Below are positions 17,187 to 25,365 of a DNA stretch of 64,000 nt, in pieces. Made by a program: the position numbers and the translations under genes. Origin of the DNA: Tenuibacillus multivorans (lineage in GTDB: Bacteria; Bacillota; Bacilli; Bacillales; Alkalibacillaceae). The DNA lies in NCBI RefSeq assembly GCF_900103915.1, contig NZ_FNIG01000004.1, positions 1-64,000 on the forward strand. Reading direction: 5' to 3'. Below the pieces are notes generated by a model. It saw nothing but the letters and a program-made list of their open reading frames with translations, made no database searches and was not told the origin of the DNA. The first letter of the stretch is position 1; each line of letters opens with the position of its first letter.

Positions 17187-18652
17187 TCTTGTCGGGAGTC
17201 GTCCAATGTGTTTAATACACTTGGTCGACTTTTTTGAAGTGGCATTGGTGACCTGACAATACTCACAAAAAAGGCTTTAGCGTTAAACGGTATGAATGGC
17301 CATAAGTAAGGTGTGTTCAGGGCTTTGGTTGATACTAGTAATAATAGCCAAGCAACAAATCCTAATACAAAACCATATACGCCAAATGTTGCTGTTACAA
17401 TGAGCAAAAACAAACGTGTTAAACGGTTGGATAATGATAATTCATAACTCGGTGTCGCATAGTTACCGATAACGGCAATAGCCAAGTATAAAATAACCTC
17501 TGATGAAAATAAGCCAACATCAATGGCGATTTCACCAATCATTAACGCTGCAATTAACCCTAATGCTGTCGCAAGTGCATTCGGGGTGTGGATGGCTGCC
17601 ATCCTTAACATTTCCACACCAATTTCAGCAATTAAAAACTGAAGAAATAACGGGACATTCCCTTCTTCCTTAAGCCCGAGGAAACTTATTTGATTCGGTA
17701 GGAGCTCAGGATTACTCGCTAATAGATACCAAAGTGGCAGTAAAAATAATCCCGAAAAGACAGCGACAAAGCGCACCCAACGTAAAAAGGCGCCAACGAC
17801 CGGTTTCTGACGGTATTCTTCGGCATGTTGTAAGTGGTGCCAGAATGTCGACGGACATATCATGACACTCGGTGAACCATCGACAATTATGAGAATGTGC
17901 CCTTCCATCAGGTGAACGCCTGCTGTATCTCCTCGCTCAGTATAACGCACTAAGGGGTAAGGATTCATAGAGCGTCCGAAAATGTATTCTTCGAGCGTTT
18001 TTTCACCCATCGATAAATCGTCAATATCGATTTTTTCTATTTCTTCTTTAAGCCTTCTAATGAGTTCCGGATCGACGACACTGTCAAGATACGTCAGGCT
18101 AATATCCTTTTTAGAGCGTTGTCCAACCTGTAAATATTCAAAAATTAATGAACGATCTCTAACATGACGTCTAATTAAAGCTGTGTTAAACACAATGGTT
18201 TCGACAAAACCATCACGAGGACCCCGGACGACTCTTTCAAGATCTGGTTCTTGAGGTGATCTGGCGGGATATGTCCTAGTATCAACAAGGACAGCTTGTG
18301 TAACCCCTTCAATGATAAAGGCTGATTGACCAGCAAGGATCTGGGCAATAACTTCCTCGAGATCTTCTGATGTATCAATTTCCTGATGAGGAATAATTGT
18401 TTGTGTTAGTGCCTCAACGGGATCCTTACGAAATTCTTCGTCGTCTAAGAATTTAAAACTCTTTAAGGTGTCGATCATAGGTTTGTCACTAGCAAAAGCG
18501 TCGATATAGAAATGACCTATCTTAAGTCCACCATGTTCCATTTTATGGTGTATAAGGTCAAAGTTTTTGTCCACACGTAATTCTTTTTTCAAGTATTCGA
18601 TATTTTTATTAAAGTTTCGATCAATGGGTACCTGTGTTCCTTCTTTTCCCAC
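17174..18652 (-). CDS. spoVAF: SpoVAF-like GerA-family spore germination protein
   Basis: About 492 residues. A hydrophilic N-terminal domain (to about 285) is followed by about five membrane helices and a cytoplasmic tail. VVRGPRDGFVETIVFNTALI, EYLQVGQRSKKDI, NPYPLVRYTERGDTA and CPSTFWHHLQHAEEYRQKP agree with my recollection of SpoVAF more than GerAA. SpoVAF sits in the spore inner membrane and assists early germination, linked to dipicolinate release. The GTG at 18652 has AAGGAAGTGG 6 bp upstream; the GTG at 18670 is the alternative. Unlike in B. subtilis no spoVA genes adjoin it: it stands alone. Confidence 0.82.
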   Translation of the reverse strand: MGKEGTQVPIDRNFNKNIEYLKKELRVDKNFDLIHHKMEHGGLKIGHFYIDAFASDKPMIDTLKSFKFLDDEEFRKDPVEALTQTIIPHQEIDTSEDLEEVIAQILAGQSAFIIEGVTQAVLVDTRTYPARSPQEPDLERVVRGPRDGFVETIVFNTALIRRHVRDRSLIFEYLQVGQRSKKDISLTYLDSVVDPELIRRLKEEIEKIDIDDLSMGEKTLEEYIFGRSMNPYPLVRYTERGDTAGVHLMEGHILIIVDGSPSVMICPSTFWHHLQHAEEYRQKPVVGAFLRWVRFVAVFSGLFLLPLWYLLASNPELLPNQISFLGLKEEGNVPLFLQFLIAEIGVEMLRMAAIHTPNALATALGLIAALMIGEIAIDVGLFSSEVILYLAIAVIGNYATPSYELSLSNRLTRLFLLIVTATFGVYGFVLGFVAWLLLLVSTKALNTPYLWPFIPFNAKAFFVSIVRSPMPLQKSRPSVLNTLDDSRQEGES

Positions 18653-18730
18653 GTTATCCACTTCCTTCACAAAAGAACATCTATTGGTTTATTATCCCTG
18701 TTCAGAAGTAGATTATGTAAGAAGATCATG

Positions 18731-18757
18731 AAAAACAGCCTGGTTTTCACCAGACTG
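18731..18757 (-). terminator. Terminator of the ArsR-DUF2087 operon
   Basis: On the minus strand GCAGTCTGGT and ACCAGGCTG form a stem with one wobble, followed by TTTTTC. It starts 7 bp after the UPF0145 gene stop. Confidence 0.8.
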
Positions 18758-18763
18758 CAAGTA

Positions 18764-19084
18764 TTATTGCTTTTCAATTTTCACAGCTGTTCCGTAAGCA
18801 ATGATTTCTGCGGCGCCACCCATGACGGTTGAGGTATGCATGCGCATCGCAATGATTGCATTTGCTCCTTTGGATTCAGCATCTTGTACCATACGATGAA
18901 TTGCCAATTTCCTTGCTTCATTCATCATGTCACTATAGCTTCCAATCTCTCCACCGACAAGGCCTTTTAACGCTGCTGTAATGTCACGCCCGATATGTTT
19001 AGCCCGAATGGTACTCCCTTTGACATAGCCAACGAGTTCTTTAACTTCATAGCCTGGGGCCGTTTCAGTAGTCAAGATCATCAT
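18764..19084 (-). CDS. YbjQ/UPF0145 family protein
   Basis: 106 residues covering the whole family. Landmarks are LTTETAPGYEVKELVGYVKG, RDITAALKGLVGGEIGSYSD, ARKLAIHRMVQDAESKGANA and VMGGAAEIIAYGTAVKI. The fold forms pentamer-like rings and is annotated as a heavy-metal-binding domain, though function is unknown. Ribosome binding site AGGAGG lies inside the preceding gene, whose end overlaps this start by 20 bp, so the two are coupled. Third gene of the ArsR-DUF2087 unit. Confidence 0.88.
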   Translation of the reverse strand: MMILTTETAPGYEVKELVGYVKGSTIRAKHIGRDITAALKGLVGGEIGSYSDMMNEARKLAIHRMVQDAESKGANAIIAMRMHTSTVMGGAAEIIAYGTAVKIEKQ

Positions 19085-19271
19085 AACTAATCTCCTCCTT
19101 CTTTTCTTGACGTCTTTCAGAAATAAATAACCCTATTAAAATGATTAATGAGATGGCATAGATGATTGCTAGAAAAATTGCTAATATGATATCAAAGAAA
19201 ATTGAAATAATTGCACTAATTTGGCTTACCACAGTTAAGATGATCAAAATATATTTAGTTTTTTGATACAT
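19065..19271 (-). CDS. Small two-helix membrane protein
   Basis: 68 residues. Two hydrophobic stretches (ILIILTVVSQISAIISIFF and IILAIFLAIIYAISLIILIG) are followed by a charged tail (SERRQEKKEEISYDDLDY). It overlaps the UPF0145 gene by 20 bp and starts 18 bp after the ArsR-type gene, so it is probably the middle gene of one operon. No family recognised. The ribosome binding site is weak (GGATG). Confidence 0.65.
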   Translation of the reverse strand: MYQKTKYILIILTVVSQISAIISIFFDIILAIFLAIIYAISLIILIGLFISERRQEKKEEISYDDLDY

Positions 19272-19289
19272 AGGGATTCATCCAATCTT

Positions 19290-19862
19290 TTATATTCTCC
19301 ATAACTCTCGTGGGTTTAATTCGTAATAGCCTCGATTGCGTGTCATGAAGTGATTGTTAATAAATTCACGACGAATGGTAGCAAAATCATCATGGAACTT
19401 TTTAATGTGCTGATTGATTTCTAGCTCGGAGTAAGTTCGACCTATTTCAAACCCTTTAAGAATATGCTCTAGTATAATAAGTCGCTTTTTAAGTTGGGAA
19501 GGAAGTGTTTTGAGCTTCCCATCTGAATCTAAGAAGTTTTTTAGAATGTTATGCTTTTCTTCTTCACTGACTTTAAACGCTTCATTCATATCTTCATCTC
19601 CCAATTTTATAATACTTTCAGCTAAAAAGGCTAGATGCTTCTCGTTTAAGTTGTAATAAATCGTATTTTTATGGCGACGTTGATAGACAATGTTAATTTC
19701 TTTAAGCTTGGTTAAATGATGTGAAATAGTTGGTGGTGTCAGCCCTAATTTACCGGCTATCGCTTGTCCGTGAAGTGGTCCTTCTTTTAATAAACCAATA
19801 ATTCGCAGTCGTGTTTTGTCTCCGACAGTTTTATGAAAATTCACAAGTCGATCAAGCTGCAA
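19290..19862 (-). CDS. ArsR-type helix-turn-helix regulator with DUF2087 domain
   Basis: 190 residues. N-terminal winged helix (residues 1-75): KTVGDKTRLRIIGLLKEGPL, KLGLTPPTISHHLTKLKEIN, YYNLN. The C-terminal DUF2087 (about 105-190) shows LKTLPSQLKKRLIILEHILK and RTYSELEINQHIKKFHDDFA, ending TRNRGYYELNPRE. These combine a DNA-binding domain with a second domain of unknown ligand. The start is TTG 19862 behind a run of eight G that serves as Shine-Dalgarno; the ATG 5 bp before is out of frame. A long palindrome covers its promoter, so autoregulation is likely. Confidence 0.87.
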   Translation of the reverse strand: MQLDRLVNFHKTVGDKTRLRIIGLLKEGPLHGQAIAGKLGLTPPTISHHLTKLKEINIVYQRRHKNTIYYNLNEKHLAFLAESIIKLGDEDMNEAFKVSEEEKHNILKNFLDSDGKLKTLPSQLKKRLIILEHILKGFEIGRTYSELEINQHIKKFHDDFATIRREFINNHFMTRNRGYYELNPRELWRI

Positions 19863-19891
19863 AGCATTTCACCCCCCCCTTTTTGATAAAC

Positions 19892-19930
19892 ATCTAATTA
19901 GATTATAATCTAATTAGATTTAGGATTCAA
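19892..19930 (-). promoter_or_regulatory. Promoter with 28-bp perfect palindromic operator
   Basis: ATCTAATTAGAT (19892-19903), TATA, ATCTAATTAGAT (19908-19919): each 12-mer is itself palindromic and the whole 28 bp reads the same on both strands. On the minus strand TTGAAT (19930-19925) and TATAAT (19907-19902) are 17 bp apart, so the palindrome covers the -10 box and most of the spacer. It is a convincing binding site for the ArsR-type repressor encoded 30 bp downstream. Confidence 0.85.
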
Positions 19931-19936
19931 GGGTAT

Positions 19937-19965
19937 AAAAAAAGAACCGGGTTTTGCCCGGTTCT
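19937..19965 (-). terminator. Terminator of the acidic lipoprotein gene
   Basis: On the minus strand AGAACCGGG and CCCGGTTCT form a 9-bp stem followed by TTTTTTT. It starts 9 bp after the lipoprotein stop. Confidence 0.9.
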
Positions 19966-19973
19966 GATACCAT

Positions 19974-20909
19974 TTATTGTGGTTGTTGTAAAGCTTCCAT
20001 CATAAGTTGGTCAAATTCTTGCATATCAATAATGTCGCTGTTTTCAGGGTCGATTTCAAATTCAACATCTTCGTTCATGCTGTTATAAGTTGTATCAGCC
20101 TCTAAGTCGAGCTGTACTTGAGTTCCTTCAGCATCAATGCCTAAGTCTAAAACAACTTTTTGACTTTTAATGTTGTCACCATCTAAAGTTGTGTGTACTT
20201 CAAATGTGTTGAAATCAACTTGCTCTAATGCTGTTGTCATTTCTTCTTGAGCCATTTGAATATCTTCATCTGTAATCGTATCGTCAAGCTCTGAAGCCAT
20301 CTCTGTTACAAGAGTTGTTAAATCCTCTTTATTAAACGACACAATGTAAGTATCGTCTTCTTTTCTGAAGTCATCTTCACTCTTGTCATTTAGGAAATCA
20401 CTCATGATGGTTTGTACTTGTTGAGTTAATTCATCATAATCTACCTCCGGAGCCTCTTGACCTTCTAACTCCGCCATGTCAATTTCGATTAGTTTTCCTT
20501 TTGCTTCCTCAGGTAAACCTAAGAACATCCCGAAGTTTTCAATTAAACTATCGGTTTTGACATACATTTTATTTTCATTCATGTCTTGTAGGAATGGAAT
20601 GTCAACATTAAATGTCATAGGACTCATTTGACCTTGGAAGTGAATAACAACTTCCTGTTTGTCCTGGTTCATACGCTGGTCCATACTTAATTCCATGTCG
20701 TTAACCATCTGAATATATGGCTCGATGAATGGATCTTGAACATCGGCTTCAACATTAACATCTAGTGTTGAAGTCGCATCATAGCTTTCAGCTTCCATCA
20801 TCGTTTCAAAAGCATCCACAACGACTTGCTTATCGCTTTGAGATTCTGAACATGCTGCTAACAATAGGGCTGTTAATAACATCATGCTCATGGTGATTTT
20901 TTTAAACAT
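19974..20909 (-). CDS. Large acidic lipoprotein, family uncertain
   Basis: 311 residues. Signal peptide and lipobox LLLAACSES place the mature N-terminal Cys near residue 20. The mature chain is extremely acidic and, apart from the first helix (VVVDAFETMMEAESYDATST), reads as alternating beta strands with long acidic insertions, a pattern like LolA/LppX-type or DUF6612-type lipoproteins that bind lipid in a beta half-barrel. The ribosome binding site is GGGGG 8 bp from the ATG. Single gene with its own terminator. Function not known; the acidity fits a high-salt environment. Confidence 0.75.
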   Translation of the reverse strand: MFKKITMSMMLLTALLLAACSESQSDKQVVVDAFETMMEAESYDATSTLDVNVEADVQDPFIEPYIQMVNDMELSMDQRMNQDKQEVVIHFQGQMSPMTFNVDIPFLQDMNENKMYVKTDSLIENFGMFLGLPEEAKGKLIEIDMAELEGQEAPEVDYDELTQQVQTIMSDFLNDKSEDDFRKEDDTYIVSFNKEDLTTLVTEMASELDDTITDEDIQMAQEEMTTALEQVDFNTFEVHTTLDGDNIKSQKVVLDLGIDAEGTQVQLDLEADTTYNSMNEDVEFEIDPENSDIIDMQEFDQLMMEALQQPQ

Positions 20910-20996
20910 TACTTTTCCCCCTTTAAATCATTTACCTAATAAATCATATCATATTTGTTAATGGATATATAGTAAATATTTGAAAAAATTGTGTTG

Positions 20997-21047
20997 TTGA
21001 TTAGAATGGTCCAAAAGGCTTATAATGAATTTGACCGCATTGGTCAA
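20997..21047 (+). promoter_or_regulatory. Promoter and operator of the TetR-ABC operon
   Basis: TTGATT (20997-21002) and TATAAT (21021-21026) are 18 bp apart. At the expected transcription start lies the perfect inverted repeat TTGACC-N5-GGTCAA (21031-21047), with a further half-site-like TGGTCCAA at 21007-21014. This is the likely autoregulatory site of the TetR protein. Confidence 0.8.
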
Positions 21048-21070
21048 AAAGGGAGTGAAATACCTATACA

Positions 21071-21688
21071 ATGCCCTTTGAAGATATAAAGGAAGGTAAG
21101 AAAAAGAAAATCGTAGAAGCAGCTTTGGAAGAATTTGCTGAACATGGTTATGAAAAAGCATCTACCAATCGTATTGTATATCAAGCTGGAGTCGGAAAGG
21201 GGATGCTCTATTACTATTTTGAAAATAAAAGGAAGCTGTATTTGTATCTCGTTAAAAACAGTTTAGATGTTATTGAAGACCAATATATAAAACACATTGA
21301 CATATCGGAAACGGATGTTTTTGAACGGATGCGCCAAATAGCGGAATTTGAGATGAGAGTCTATTCTAAGAATTATCATTTCTTTAACTTTATGAGTAGT
21401 GTGTTTATCAATGAAGATTTTGTGCTGACAGATGATTTAAAGGGACGAATCGAAAAATTGCAAGACGAAGGTATGGCGAAGTTATATCAGAATATTGATT
21501 TTTCTAAGTTTCGAGACGATATAGATGTTAATAAGGCATTTAAGCTCATTCAATGGGCGATTAATGGATATCAAAATGATCTTATCAATCGATTAAAAGG
21601 CGTCAATTTTAATCATTTAGATTTTGAATACTATATGGATGAGTTTTTGGAATACTTGGAAGTGTTAAAAATAGGTTTTTATAAATAA
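21071..21688 (+). CDS. TetR-family transcriptional regulator
   Basis: 205 residues. The N-terminal DNA-binding domain is KKKIVEAALEEFAEHGYEKA, then STNRIVYQAGVGKGMLYYYFENK; the remainder is an all-helical ligand domain with many aromatic residues. It is the first gene of an operon with an ABC ATPase (14 bp later) and permease, so it probably senses the substrate exported by them. The ATG lies 13 bp after GGGAGTG, a long spacing, but no better start is in frame. Confidence 0.88.
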   Translation: MPFEDIKEGKKKKIVEAALEEFAEHGYEKASTNRIVYQAGVGKGMLYYYFENKRKLYLYLVKNSLDVIEDQYIKHIDISETDVFERMRQIAEFEMRVYSKNYHFFNFMSSVFINEDFVLTDDLKGRIEKLQDEGMAKLYQNIDFSKFRDDIDVNKAFKLIQWAINGYQNDLINRLKGVNFNHLDFEYYMDEFLEYLEVLKIGFYK

Positions 21689-21702
21689 GGGGGATGTGAA
21701 AC

Positions 21703-22599
21703 ATGGTTGTTTTACATGCGGAAGGTCTTACTAAGCAGTTTGGGAAAGTGCAAGCACTTAATGGTGTGAACATGGAAGTGAAGGAAGGGGAAGTCTATGG
21801 ATTTATTGGTCCCAATGGTGCCGGTAAATCAACGACCATTCGTATCTTATTAGGGATTTTAAAAGCATCATCAGGGAGAGCATCGATTTTTGGAAAGGAT
21901 GTTTGGCGAGATGCAGTCGACATTCATAAACGTTTAGCTTATGTTCCTGGTGATGTTAACTTATGGTCGAGTTTAACGGGTGGTGAAGTCATTGATTTTT
22001 TCACTAAGATGCGTGGTGCAGAAATAGACAAAAAACGTAAGGAGAACCTTATTGACCGGTTTCAACTCGATCCAACTAAAAAGTGCGGAACATATTCAAA
22101 AGGAAATCGTCAAAAAGTAGCACTTGTCTCAGCCTTTGCCGCGGATGCCGATTTGTATATATTAGATGAACCAACTTCAGGGCTTGATCCTTTAATGGAA
22201 CGTGTTTTCCAAGAGTGTGTTATGGAGGCTAAGGAACAGGGAAAAAGTGTGATTCTATCTAGCCATATTTTATCTGAAGTTGAAAGGCTGTGCGATACAG
22301 TTGGCATTATTCGTCAAGGTGAAATTATTGAATCTGGGACACTACAAGATTTGCGTCATTTAACACGAACTAATCTATTAATTGAAACAAAAACAGAGCT
22401 TACGCTACAAGGTCTCCCAGGTATTCACGATGTACAACAAGATGGGAATACTTATCAACTCCAAGTTGATACTGAACATTTAGATCAAGTGATTCAACAT
22501 GTAAGTCAATCTGGTGTAGTAAAACTTGAAAGTGCACCGCCAACATTAGAAGATCTCTTTATGCGTCATTATGAAGGAGAAGCTGGAGGTGTCAAGTAA
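21703..22599 (+). CDS. ABC transporter ATPase (drug/antibiotic export type)
   Basis: 298 residues. GFIGPNGAGKSTT is Walker A (about residue 34), YSKGNRQKVALVSAF the signature (with SKGN in place of LSGG, common in this subfamily), LYILDEPTSGLDP Walker B and ILSSHILSEVERLCD the switch. The last 80 residues form the extra C-terminal domain seen in ABC-2 exporters. It pairs with the permease that starts within its stop codon. Confidence 0.92.
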   Translation: MVVLHAEGLTKQFGKVQALNGVNMEVKEGEVYGFIGPNGAGKSTTIRILLGILKASSGRASIFGKDVWRDAVDIHKRLAYVPGDVNLWSSLTGGEVIDFFTKMRGAEIDKKRKENLIDRFQLDPTKKCGTYSKGNRQKVALVSAFAADADLYILDEPTSGLDPLMERVFQECVMEAKEQGKSVILSSHILSEVERLCDTVGIIRQGEIIESGTLQDLRHLTRTNLLIETKTELTLQGLPGIHDVQQDGNTYQLQVDTEHLDQVIQHVSQSGVVKLESAPPTLEDLFMRHYEGEAGGVK

Positions 22600-24200
22600 T
22601 GGGGAGTCAGCTATTTCTTCAAATTGGCAAGCTGTCTCGCTTAATTCTGAGACGAGACCGGGTGCGTATTCTAGCGTGGATATTTAGTTTTGTGTTGATT
22701 TCATTAATAACAGTTGTTGCATTTGATGATCTTTATTCGTCACAAGACGAGCGACAGGAAATTGCTGCAACGATGGAAAATCCAGCTATTACAGCGTTAA
22801 TTGGTAAGGGCTATGGGCTTGATCATTATACAGTAGGTGCCATGATGGCCCACCAAATGCTGGCGATGACACTACTTATTGTTGGAATTATGAGTATATT
22901 ATTAGTCGTACGCCATACCCGTTCAGATGAGGAAGAAGGGCGCGTGGAATTAATTCGGTCTTTACCGACGGGCCGTTTAGCCAATATCGGAGCGACGTTA
23001 TGGATGATGACGTTAACCAATATCGCCCTTGCACTCATAACGGGCGTTGGATTATATGCTTTAGGTATTGAAAGTATGGATTTAAATGGATCCTTATTAT
23101 ATGGAGCGGCATTAGGTGTGACAGGTATATTTTTTGCTGCAGTTACAGCCTTATGTGCTCAATTAACCGAAACCTCAAAAGGGGTTATCGGATTGTCGTT
23201 TTTAATACTCGGCGTTTCGTATTTAGTGCGTGCCGTAGGTGATGTTACGAATGAGACGCTTTCATGGTTTTCACCTTTTGGATGGGTATTAGAATCCCAA
23301 GTTTATGTTAATGATTATTGGTGGCCAATCGTGATGACACTTGTGGTCGCTATTGTAATAGCTGGTGTTGCATTGTATTTAAATGCAATCAGGGATTTAG
23401 GTGCAGGCTTTATACCAACAAAAGGCGGCAAGCGCCATGCGTCAAGGTTTTCACAACATCATATTGGATTGACATTACGTTTGCAAAAAACATCGATAAT
23501 ATCTTGGGCAGTTGTATTATTCATTTTTGGTGCTACGTATGGTTCTGTTTTAGGTGATACAGAGGCATATTTTGCAGAAATTGAATTGATGAAAGAGGTG
23601 ATGCAACAGCCGGGTGTTGGGTCGATGACGTTACAGTTTGTCACGATGATTGCGGCTATTATGGCGATTTTTAGTACGATTCCCGTTATGATGTCAGTGT
23701 TTAAAGTGAAGAAAGAGGAGAAGCAGAATCGAATAGAGCATGTATTAGCCACAGCTATATCACGTCCAAAGTTTCTCGGCCATTATTTATTAGTTGCGCT
23801 CATAACAAGTTTGATCATGTTTGTTTCAGGAGCACTGGGATTGAGTATCGCAGGAGCTAATGTTATTGAAGAATCTGTAAGCTTTTCTGATTTATTTAAT
23901 GCGATTATCGTCTATTTACCAGCTTCCTGGGTACTCCTCGGCTTAGCTTTAGTATTTGTAGGTTTAGGTCGATTCAACGGATTAGCCTGGTTATATTTAG
24001 GTTTTACATTCGTGATCATCTATTTTGGTGGCATTTTAAAGTTTCCAGATTGGGTGAAAAACCTATCACCGTATGAACATATTACAAGTGTACCGATTGA
24101 TGATTTTAGTATAGTTAGCACGTTTGTAATAACGTTGGTTGCCATTGGATTAATGGTTTTAGGGCTGTATTTTTATCGAAGACGTGATATTAAAGGATAA
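22599..24200 (+). CDS. ABC-2 type permease, large exporter form
   Basis: 533 residues with about 12 membrane helices. The architecture is two tandem six-helix halves; each half ends in a long extracellular loop (for example DDLYSSQDERQEIAATMENP). VRHTRSDEEEGRVELIRSLP and KKEEKQNRIEHVLATAISRP are the paired cytoplasmic coupling segments typical of polyketide-antibiotic-type exporters. The ATG overlaps the ATPase stop by one base (TAATG). Together with the TetR protein it forms an inducible export unit; the substrate is unknown. Confidence 0.87.
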   Translation: MGSQLFLQIGKLSRLILRRDRVRILAWIFSFVLISLITVVAFDDLYSSQDERQEIAATMENPAITALIGKGYGLDHYTVGAMMAHQMLAMTLLIVGIMSILLVVRHTRSDEEEGRVELIRSLPTGRLANIGATLWMMTLTNIALALITGVGLYALGIESMDLNGSLLYGAALGVTGIFFAAVTALCAQLTETSKGVIGLSFLILGVSYLVRAVGDVTNETLSWFSPFGWVLESQVYVNDYWWPIVMTLVVAIVIAGVALYLNAIRDLGAGFIPTKGGKRHASRFSQHHIGLTLRLQKTSIISWAVVLFIFGATYGSVLGDTEAYFAEIELMKEVMQQPGVGSMTLQFVTMIAAIMAIFSTIPVMMSVFKVKKEEKQNRIEHVLATAISRPKFLGHYLLVALITSLIMFVSGALGLSIAGANVIEESVSFSDLFNAIIVYLPASWVLLGLALVFVGLGRFNGLAWLYLGFTFVIIYFGGILKFPDWVKNLSPYEHITSVPIDDFSIVSTFVITLVAIGLMVLGLYFYRRRDIKG

Positions 24201-24215
24201 TAGTCAGGTGATTGG

Positions 24216-24255
24216 AAAACCCGTTTGGTTTATAAAAACTGAACGGGTTTTATAA
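24216..24255. terminator. Bidirectional terminator
   Basis: AAAACCCGTT and its complement AACGGGTTTT at the far ends of 24216-24252 form the stem, extended inward by partly paired GGTTT/AAACT. It ends the ABC operon and contains the stop codon of the CHY gene on the other strand. Confidence 0.8.
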
Positions 24256-24576
24256 TGCAAAATACAAATGATGATGTAGTTCACAACCTGGATTAAACGA
24301 TGCATGACAATTTGGACATTGATGGGGTGAATGCAGATATTCATTTATGGTTAATTCCGTCTTACAGGCGCCGCATAAAATAGCCTCTTCGTTAAACTCA
24401 GCAGGCTTCCAACGTTCAATTGCGTGGCCAGTTTCTTGATGGCACTTATAGCATGGATGGTATGTATTGCAGCACTTAAACTTGATCGCAATAATGTCAT
24501 GTTGGGTATGATAATGTGAACAGCGTGTCTGTTCGTCGATGACTTGTCCTTTAACTTGAATGCCGTTTATGAACAT
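24250..24576 (-). CDS. CHY-type zinc finger protein
   Basis: 108 residues dense in Cys and His: TRCSHYHTQHDIIAIKFKCC, then CYKCHQETGHAIERW, LCGACKTELT and QCPNCHASFNPGCELHHH. Order and spacing fit the CHY zinc finger, binding about three zinc ions. In bacteria these small proteins are of unknown function; yeast relatives act in mitochondrial import. Monocistronic. Confidence 0.88.
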   Translation of the reverse strand: MFINGIQVKGQVIDEQTRCSHYHTQHDIIAIKFKCCNTYHPCYKCHQETGHAIERWKPAEFNEEAILCGACKTELTINEYLHSPHQCPNCHASFNPGCELHHHLYFAL

Positions 24577-24681
24577 AAGTGACCCCTCTCATATGATTTG
24601 TTATTTATTATACAATAAACGCTTTCCCTTGCATAAAATCACATGAACTGAAAAGTCTATAAAGTAAAAGGAGTGATATTT

Positions 24682-25320
24682 ATGCAAAACTCAATTAAAA
24701 ACTTAATGAGTTCGAATGTTGTTTCTGTAACGCCGCAACAATCGTTAAAAGAGGCAGCCGATTTAATGATTCAAAACGATATCGGCGCAGTTCCTGTTGT
24801 TGAAAACGGAGCGCTTCGTGGTATTATTACAGACCGCGATATTACAACGCGTGCAACGGCTAGTGGAAAAGATGGCAATGCAACGGTTGGTGAATGCATG
24901 AGTGAACAGCTCACAACAGCCGATGCAACCATGGATGTGCATCAAGCGGCTCAATTAATGGCAAATAAACAAATCCGCCGCCTACCAGTAACCGAAAATG
25001 GCCAATTAACAGGTATGCTCTCTCTTGGTGACCTAGCCCAACAAAACATATTCCAAAATGAAGCGGGTCAGGCCTTAACAAACATATCGTTCCCGACGCA
25101 CAACCAGCCACAAGCGGGTCAAATGGGTAAAACTCAAATGGGACAGGCTCAACAAGGCGCACAAATGGGTCAACAAGCCCAACAAGGTCAAGCGCAAATG
25201 GGGCAGCAAGCTCAACAGCAGGCGCAACAAGCCCAACAACAAGCTCAGCAGGCGCAACAGCAAGCACAACAAGCGCAACAGCAACAACAAAATCAGCAAA
25301 ACCCACAGAGTTATCAATAA
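24682..25320 (+). CDS. CBS-domain protein with glutamine-rich low-complexity tail
   Basis: 212 residues. Two CBS motifs fill residues 4-125 (IKNLMSSNVVSVTPQQSLKE ... GAVPVVENGALRGIITDRDI; CMSEQLTTADATMDVHQAAQ ... RRLPVTENGQLTGMLSLGDL). They normally bind adenine nucleotides. From about residue 141 the protein becomes a Q/A/G/M tract; 37 of the last 62 residues are Gln, in repeats of AQQ, AQQQ and QMGQQ. Similar Bacillus YhcV-like proteins are only the CBS pair, so the tail is an addition. The GTG at 24673 overlaps the ribosome binding site, so ATG 24682 is used. Confidence 0.87.
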   Translation: MQNSIKNLMSSNVVSVTPQQSLKEAADLMIQNDIGAVPVVENGALRGIITDRDITTRATASGKDGNATVGECMSEQLTTADATMDVHQAAQLMANKQIRRLPVTENGQLTGMLSLGDLAQQNIFQNEAGQALTNISFPTHNQPQAGQMGKTQMGQAQQGAQMGQQAQQGQAQMGQQAQQQAQQAQQQAQQAQQQAQQAQQQQQNQQNPQSYQ

Positions 25321-25325
25321 AAATG

Positions 25326-25362
25326 AAAGCCGTTTTGCCATAAAGGTGAAACGGCTTTTGTA
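25326..25362 (+). terminator. Rho-independent terminator after the CBS gene
   Basis: AAAGCCGTTT (25326-25335) pairs with AAACGGCTTT (25349-25358). It lies 5 bp after the stop and before the convergent DinB gene stop. Confidence 0.8.
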
Positions 25363-25365
25363 TAA

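Noticed and set aside
24911-25306. Antisense ORFs rich in Leu and Val over the CBS gene tail
   Set aside because: They are the reverse reading of the CAA/CAG repeats encoding the glutamine tail.
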